9,281 bases of DNA. Origin: Thermoplasmata archaeon (lineage in GTDB: Archaea; Thermoplasmatota; E2; UBA9212). Location of the stretch: positions 1 to 9,281 of the forward strand of contig DUKC01000058.1 of assembly GCA_013329495.1 (NCBI GenBank). The letters are read 5' to 3'. The translations under genes and the position numbers were made by a program. This document shows, one piece after another, positions 6,547-9,281 of this stretch (position 1 is its first letter; every line of letters starts with the position of its first letter). The notes under the pieces were generated by a model. It made no database searches, was not told the origin of the DNA, and was given only the letters and a program-made list of their open reading frames with translations.

Positions 6547-8325
6547 CTACCTGACCTCTATAGCATTGAATTTGCAAACTTCCTTGCATGCCCCGCATCT
6601 TATGCACAGCTCTTGATCAATCTCGTGTATTTGCTTTGGCTCCCCTCTTATCGCTCCTACCGGACATGCCCTTACGCATCTCCTGCAACCAACGCATCTA
6701 TTGGTTATTGAGTAGGTTATCAGCTCCTTGCAAACTCCGGCAGGACACCTTTCTTCTTTGATGTGGGCGTCGTATTCGTCCTTGAAGTATCTGAGAGTCG
6801 TCAAAACCGGGTTTGGAGCGGTCTCTCCGAGCCCGCAGAGGGAACCCGCCTTGACCTGCTTGGCAAGCTCTCTCAGAAGGGGCAGGTCCTCTTCCCTTCC
6901 ATGCCCTCGAGTGATCCTCTCGAGGGTTTCCAGCATCCTCTTGGTTCCTATCCTGCAGAAGGTGCACTTCCCGCAGGATTCTTTCTGGGTGAAATCCAGG
7001 AAGTACCTGGCTATGTCAACCATGCAGGTCGACTCATCCGTGACTATCATGCCTCCGGAGCCCATTATTGCCCCAGCACTTTTCAGAGACTCATAGTCCA
7101 CGGGGGTGTCGAGCAGATCTCCCGGCAGGCAACCACCGGATGGCCCCCCGATCTGAACTGCTTTGAATCTCTTGTCTCCTTCTATTCCTCCCCCTATGTC
7201 AAACACAATCTCCCTGAGGGTTGTGCCAATTGGAACCTCGACCAGTCCTCCCCTCTTGATCTTCCCGGCCAGGGCAAACACCTTGGTGCCCCCGCTTAGT
7301 TTAGTTCCTTGCTTGGCAAATTCCTCAGCACCGTGCAGCAGTATCCATGGAACGTTTGCCCAGGTTTCCACATTGTTTATGTTTGTCGGCTTTCCCCACA
7401 GCCCCTTCTGGGCAGGAAAAGGTGGTCTGGGTCTGGGCATTCCCCTTTTTCCCTCTATTGACTGCATCAGAGCGGTCTCCTCTCCACACACGAAAGCCCC
7501 GGCTCCTTCCTTGATTTCAATGTCAAAAGAGAACTTGCTGCCCATCAGTTCTTTTCCCAAAAATCCTTTGTCCATGGCCTGCCTGATTGCTATTCTTAGC
7601 CTCTTGACAGCCAGAGGATACTCTGCTCTAGCGTAGATGAAGCCTCTGTTTGCTCCAACTGCGTAAGCTCCGATTGTCATCCCTTCCAGCACGGAATGGG
7701 GATCTCCTTCCAGCACGGCCCGATCCATGAATGCTCCAGGATCTCCCTCATCCGCATTGCAAATCACGTATTTGGTGTCTCCTTTCGCGTAGTGGGTGAA
7801 GCTCCACTTTGTCCCAGTCGGAAATCCCGCTCCCCCTCTTCCCCTCAGATTCGACTTCTTGACCTCTTCTATCACTTCTTCGGGTTTCAGCTCGGACAAA
7901 ACTTTCTGCAGTGCCTTGTAGCCATCGCGTTGGAGATAATCTTCTATCTGCTCTGGATCTATTAATCCAGTGTTTCTCAAAACTATCTTTTTTTGCTTTG
8001 AAAAATAATCGTATTCTTTTTTTTCGCTTATCAAAATTTTTTCTTCTATGGGCTTCCCGTTCAGCACGTGTTGATTGATTATTTGCTCAACATCTGCCGT
8101 CCCGACGTTGCCATAAGTAAACCGTTTTCCATCGTAGCAAACATCAAGTATCGGCTCATTGTGGCACATTCCGATGCAGCCCACCTTCCCTAAGGAGACC
8201 TGCAGATTCCTCCGTTTGAACTCCTCCTTTTTTTCGCTTAACAGTTGCTCCGCCCTTTCCCATACCTCCAATGCTCCGCTTGCTATGCTGCATGACGCGA
8301 GACCAATCTTCAGTTCTACTTTCAT
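6547..8325 (-). CDS. NuoF/HydB-type NADH-binding FMN iron-sulfur flavoprotein
   Basis: The protein has 592 residues from the ATG at 8325. An N-terminal thioredoxin-like 2Fe-2S domain (about 1-90) has Cys12, 50 and 54. The NuoF core carries the FMN/NADH loop GRGGAGFPTG at 162-171, NADEGDPGAF at 190-199 and EGAGAFVCGEETA at about 273-285. The 4Fe-4S cluster near FMN uses Cys451, 454, 457 and 497. A His521/Cys527/Cys532 motif follows; I recall a metal site at this place in HydB. A complete two-cluster ferredoxin ends the protein (Cys544, 547, 550, 554 and 574, 577, 580, 584). These extra domains are typical of HydB of electron-bifurcating hydrogenases and of NADP-reducing hydrogenases, not of plain complex I NuoF. 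It probably oxidises or reduces NADH in the cytoplasm. A TTG at 8331 is also in frame but sits against the Shine-Dalgarno. The start lies 2 bases after the NuoE stop. Confidence 0.93.
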   Translation of the reverse strand: MKVELKIGLASCSIASGALEVWERAEQLLSEKKEEFKRRNLQVSLGKVGCIGMCHNEPILDVCYDGKRFTYGNVGTADVEQIINQHVLNGKPIEEKILISEKKEYDYFSKQKKIVLRNTGLIDPEQIEDYLQRDGYKALQKVLSELKPEEVIEEVKKSNLRGRGGAGFPTGTKWSFTHYAKGDTKYVICNADEGDPGAFMDRAVLEGDPHSVLEGMTIGAYAVGANRGFIYARAEYPLAVKRLRIAIRQAMDKGFLGKELMGSKFSFDIEIKEGAGAFVCGEETALMQSIEGKRGMPRPRPPFPAQKGLWGKPTNINNVETWANVPWILLHGAEEFAKQGTKLSGGTKVFALAGKIKRGGLVEVPIGTTLREIVFDIGGGIEGDKRFKAVQIGGPSGGCLPGDLLDTPVDYESLKSAGAIMGSGGMIVTDESTCMVDIARYFLDFTQKESCGKCTFCRIGTKRMLETLERITRGHGREEDLPLLRELAKQVKAGSLCGLGETAPNPVLTTLRYFKDEYDAHIKEERCPAGVCKELITYSITNRCVGCRRCVRACPVGAIRGEPKQIHEIDQELCIRCGACKEVCKFNAIEVR

Positions 8326-8327
8326 GC

Positions 8328-8783
8328 TCAACCTCTTTTTCTATATTCCTTGATTATCTTTCTGACCTTGTCCCGGGTGAGTCTGCCGTAAACTCTATCG
8401 TTTATCATCACGCAAGGAGCGAGACTGCAGCAGCCCAGGCATGCGACCCTTTCAATTGAAAAGAGATCATCTTTCGTGGTCTCGCCCAAATTAATTTTCA
8501 GCTCATCAAGCAAAGCCTCGCTTATCTTTTGAGCGCCCCCCACGTGACACGCGGTTCCGTGACATACCTTAATGGCGTACTTGCCCAATTTTGTGAATCT
8601 AAACTGGGAGTAAAAGGTTACAACTCCGTATACCTTGCTCAGAGGTATTTTCAGGTATTTTGCTATTTCTTTTAAGCTCTCTTTGGGGACATAACTAAAA
8701 ATTCCCTGCACTTCTTGCAGAATGGGAATCAAGGAACTCGGTTCCTTTTTGTGTTGACAGAGCGCCTCGGAAAGTTCTTTCAT
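8328..8783 (-). CDS. NuoE-type thioredoxin-like 2Fe-2S protein
   Basis: The protein has 151 residues, the usual length for NuoE, HoxE or HydC. Residues 1-65 form the helical N-terminal part (LIPILQEVQGIFSYVP, then VYGVVTFYSQF). Residues 66-151 are the thioredoxin-like domain, with 2Fe-2S ligands Cys74 and Cys79 (CHGTAC) and Cys115 and Cys119 (CLGCC). It should pair with the NuoF-type flavoprotein and sit near the FMN. It is the first gene of the three-gene operon. No Shine-Dalgarno is close to the ATG at 8783; a GGGGGT lies 14 bases away. It may therefore be read from a leaderless message or by a weak site. Confidence 0.93.
   Translation of the reverse strand: MKELSEALCQHKKEPSSLIPILQEVQGIFSYVPKESLKEIAKYLKIPLSKVYGVVTFYSQFRFTKLGKYAIKVCHGTACHVGGAQKISEALLDELKINLGETTKDDLFSIERVACLGCCSLAPCVMINDRVYGRLTRDKVRKIIKEYRKRG
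8331..8335 (-). promoter_or_regulatory. Shine-Dalgarno of the NuoF-type gene
   Basis: GAGGT on the minus strand lies 5 bases before the ATG at 8325 and overlaps the last codons of the NuoE-type gene. It abuts the alternative TTG at 8331-8329, so it favours the ATG and suggests coupled translation of the two genes. Confidence 0.7.
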
Positions 8784-8845
8784 TTTGTTTTCTTTAAACC
8801 CCCAAACTTTATCCGTTCTTTCGCAACCGCATCCTCTTGTTTGAA

Positions 8846-8867
8846 GAGAGCTTCAAAGGAGCTCTTC
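8846..8867. repeat. Hairpin-forming inverted repeat upstream of the NuoE gene
   Basis: AGAGCT (8847-8852) and AGCTCT (8860-8865) form a perfect 6-bp stem with a 7-base loop. An alternative pairing of GAAGAG with CTCTTC nearby extends it with a bulge. If the operon is transcribed from the TATA near 8909, this lies in its leader. A role in regulation is only possible, not shown. Confidence 0.35.
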
Positions 8868-8896
8868 CTCTGGTTTTCTTACTAAAAAACTGTAAC

Positions 8897-8927
8897 CAAT
8901 GAGATTTTAAATGCTTTTTCCTCATTG
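8897..8927. promoter_or_regulatory. Operator-like dyad around a TATA box
   Basis: CAATGAG (8897-8903) and CTCATTG (8921-8927) are perfect 7-bp inverted arms with a 17-base spacer that holds the TATA-like TTTTAAAT at 8905-8912. Arm centres are 24 bp apart, so both arms face a similar side of the helix. This is the layout of a dimeric repressor that blocks TBP. Controlled transcripts could be the redox operon (minus) or a plus-strand RNA starting near 8935. Confidence 0.5.
8904..8913 (-). promoter_or_regulatory. Candidate TATA box for the redox operon
   Basis: Read on the minus strand, CATTTAAAAT predicts a start near 8882 and a leader of about 100 bases before the NuoE gene. A weaker TATA-like ATAAAGTTT at 8812-8804 would instead give a nearly leaderless message, which fits the missing Shine-Dalgarno. 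The sequence cannot decide between them. Confidence 0.4.
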
Positions 8928-8934
8928 AAAAGGT

Positions 8935-9034
8935 CCATTTCCATAGGGGTGGCATGAGCTGAAAAATCGTCTAGCCAGCCTACGCAGCTTCTCCCCGCAT
9001 TTGAAGATGCGGACTTCCTGAGACACCAAAAAAT
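8935..9034 (+). ncRNA. Candidate structured RNA, family unknown
   Basis: Three helices can close a three-way junction: GGTG 8948-8951 with CACC 9024-9027, GAGCTG 8956-8961 with CAGCTT 8985-8990 (one G-U pair), and a perfect CCGCAT/ATGCGG hairpin at 8995-9012 with a 6-base loop. The stretch looks GC-richer than its flanks and has no open frame of note. The plus-strand TATA at 8905-8912 predicts a start near 8935. The strand is not certain: on the minus strand it would follow the stop of the 52-residue gene. It lacks a good C box and does not fit tRNA, RNase P or SRP RNA. Confidence 0.35.
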
Positions 9035-9044
9035 TGTAAATTTT

Positions 9045-9203
9045 CTAAAACACTCCGAACCAGTGGAGGAACACGATCAAAAGTCCTCCAATGAGAAATG
9101 CGATCCAAATGATCTGCCCGATTCGTATGTGCTTTACCAGTTTCGCTATCTTATCTGGCGAGTCAAAGACTCGCTTAAGAAGAGGATCGTCTTGTATTTT
9201 CAT
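9045..9203 (-). CDS. Small single-helix membrane protein, 52 residues
   Basis: The frame runs from the ATG at 9203-9201 to the TAG at 9047-9045. The N-terminal half is charged and basic (MKIQDDPLLKRVFD, then KIAKLVKHIR). One hydrophobic helix follows at about 30-46, and the end is WFGVF. This polarity, with positive charge before the helix, suggests the N-terminus stays in the cytoplasm. The composition is typical of a real small membrane protein and unlike a chance frame. A TATA-like box lies about 40 bases upstream. The Shine-Dalgarno is weak (AAAAGAGAT). I do not recognise the family. It precedes the redox operon on the same strand but is 261 bases away, with a control region between. Confidence 0.6.
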   Translation of the reverse strand: MKIQDDPLLKRVFDSPDKIAKLVKHIRIGQIIWIAFLIGGLLIVFLHWFGVF

Positions 9204-9238
9204 CTCTTTTATCTCTTTTTAAGATATTGGGAATATGA

Positions 9239-9247
9239 CTTTAAAAA
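9239..9247 (-). promoter_or_regulatory. TATA-like box of the small membrane protein gene
   Basis: TTTTTAAAG on the minus strand is centred near 9243, which predicts a transcript start near 9217 and a 14-base leader before the ATG at 9203. This is inferred from spacing and composition. Confidence 0.4.
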
Positions 9248-9281
9248 CTTTTTGAAGGTGTTAAGTCAACTTTCTAACTTA

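Noticed and set aside
6763..7299. Plus-strand open frame of 178 codons opposite the NuoF gene
   Set aside because: It lies entirely over the conserved NuoF core and its product resembles no protein.
8850..8868. Seven-codon upstream frame on the minus strand in the operon leader region
   Set aside because: A GAGG directly against the ATG leaves no spacing for initiation, and the peptide has no notable content.
8953..9021. C/D box guide RNA (CTGA at 8959-8962 and 9018-9021)
   Set aside because: There is no good RTGATGA C box, and the strong internal hairpins are not expected in a C/D guide.
8995..9025. H/ACA guide RNA ending at ACA 9023-9025
   Set aside because: The ACA is about 10 bases from the nearest helix, and no pocket-forming internal loop of the right kind could be built.

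Overview
The window looks like a piece of an archaeal chromosome from an anaerobe of moderate GC content. The archaeal reading rests on three things. AT-rich TATA-type boxes lie about 25-40 bases upstream of several starts. The flippase gene has a TATA box but no Shine-Dalgarno, as in a leaderless message. No convincing bacterial -35/-10 pair was seen. Other genes do carry GAGG or AAGGAGG Shine-Dalgarno sites. The lineage cannot be fixed from this sequence; an uncultured anaerobic archaeal group is my guess.

Layout: (1) 1-182, minus strand: the start of a secreted TPR protein, cut by the window edge. (2) 183-356: a divergent intergenic region with a perfectly palindromic TATA-like box and tandem 13-bp repeats. 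(3) 357-1673, plus: an exported DUF3887-like plus alpha/beta-hydrolase protein with a complete Ser-Asp-His triad. (4) 1766-3466, plus: a 14-helix lipid-linked oligosaccharide flippase. (5) 8783 down to 3531, minus: a tightly packed three-gene redox operon. (6) 8784-9044: a control region with a dyad around a TATA box, a hairpin, and a possible structured RNA. (7) 9045-9203, minus: a 52-residue single-helix membrane protein.

The redox operon is the centre of interest. It encodes a NuoE-type 2Fe-2S protein, a NuoF-type flavoprotein with the extra N- and C-terminal iron-sulfur domains seen in HydB of electron-bifurcating hydrogenases, and a 1004-residue fusion. The fusion joins a NuoG-like N-terminus, a complete GltD/NfnB-type FAD and NAD(P) module, and a short, apparently non-catalytic NuoG-like tail. 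Intergenic gaps are 1-2 bases. No hydrogenase, formate dehydrogenase or other catalytic partner is encoded in the operon, which ends against the convergent flippase gene. The simplest inference is a soluble complex that moves electrons among NADH, NAD(P)H and ferredoxin, possibly by flavin-based bifurcation. It carries two flavin sites from two families known to bifurcate. The fusion has also lost exactly the cysteines of one of two paired 4Fe-4S clusters while keeping those of the other.

No gene-free stretch exceeds 300 bases. I saw no tRNA, rRNA, CRISPR array or insertion sequence.
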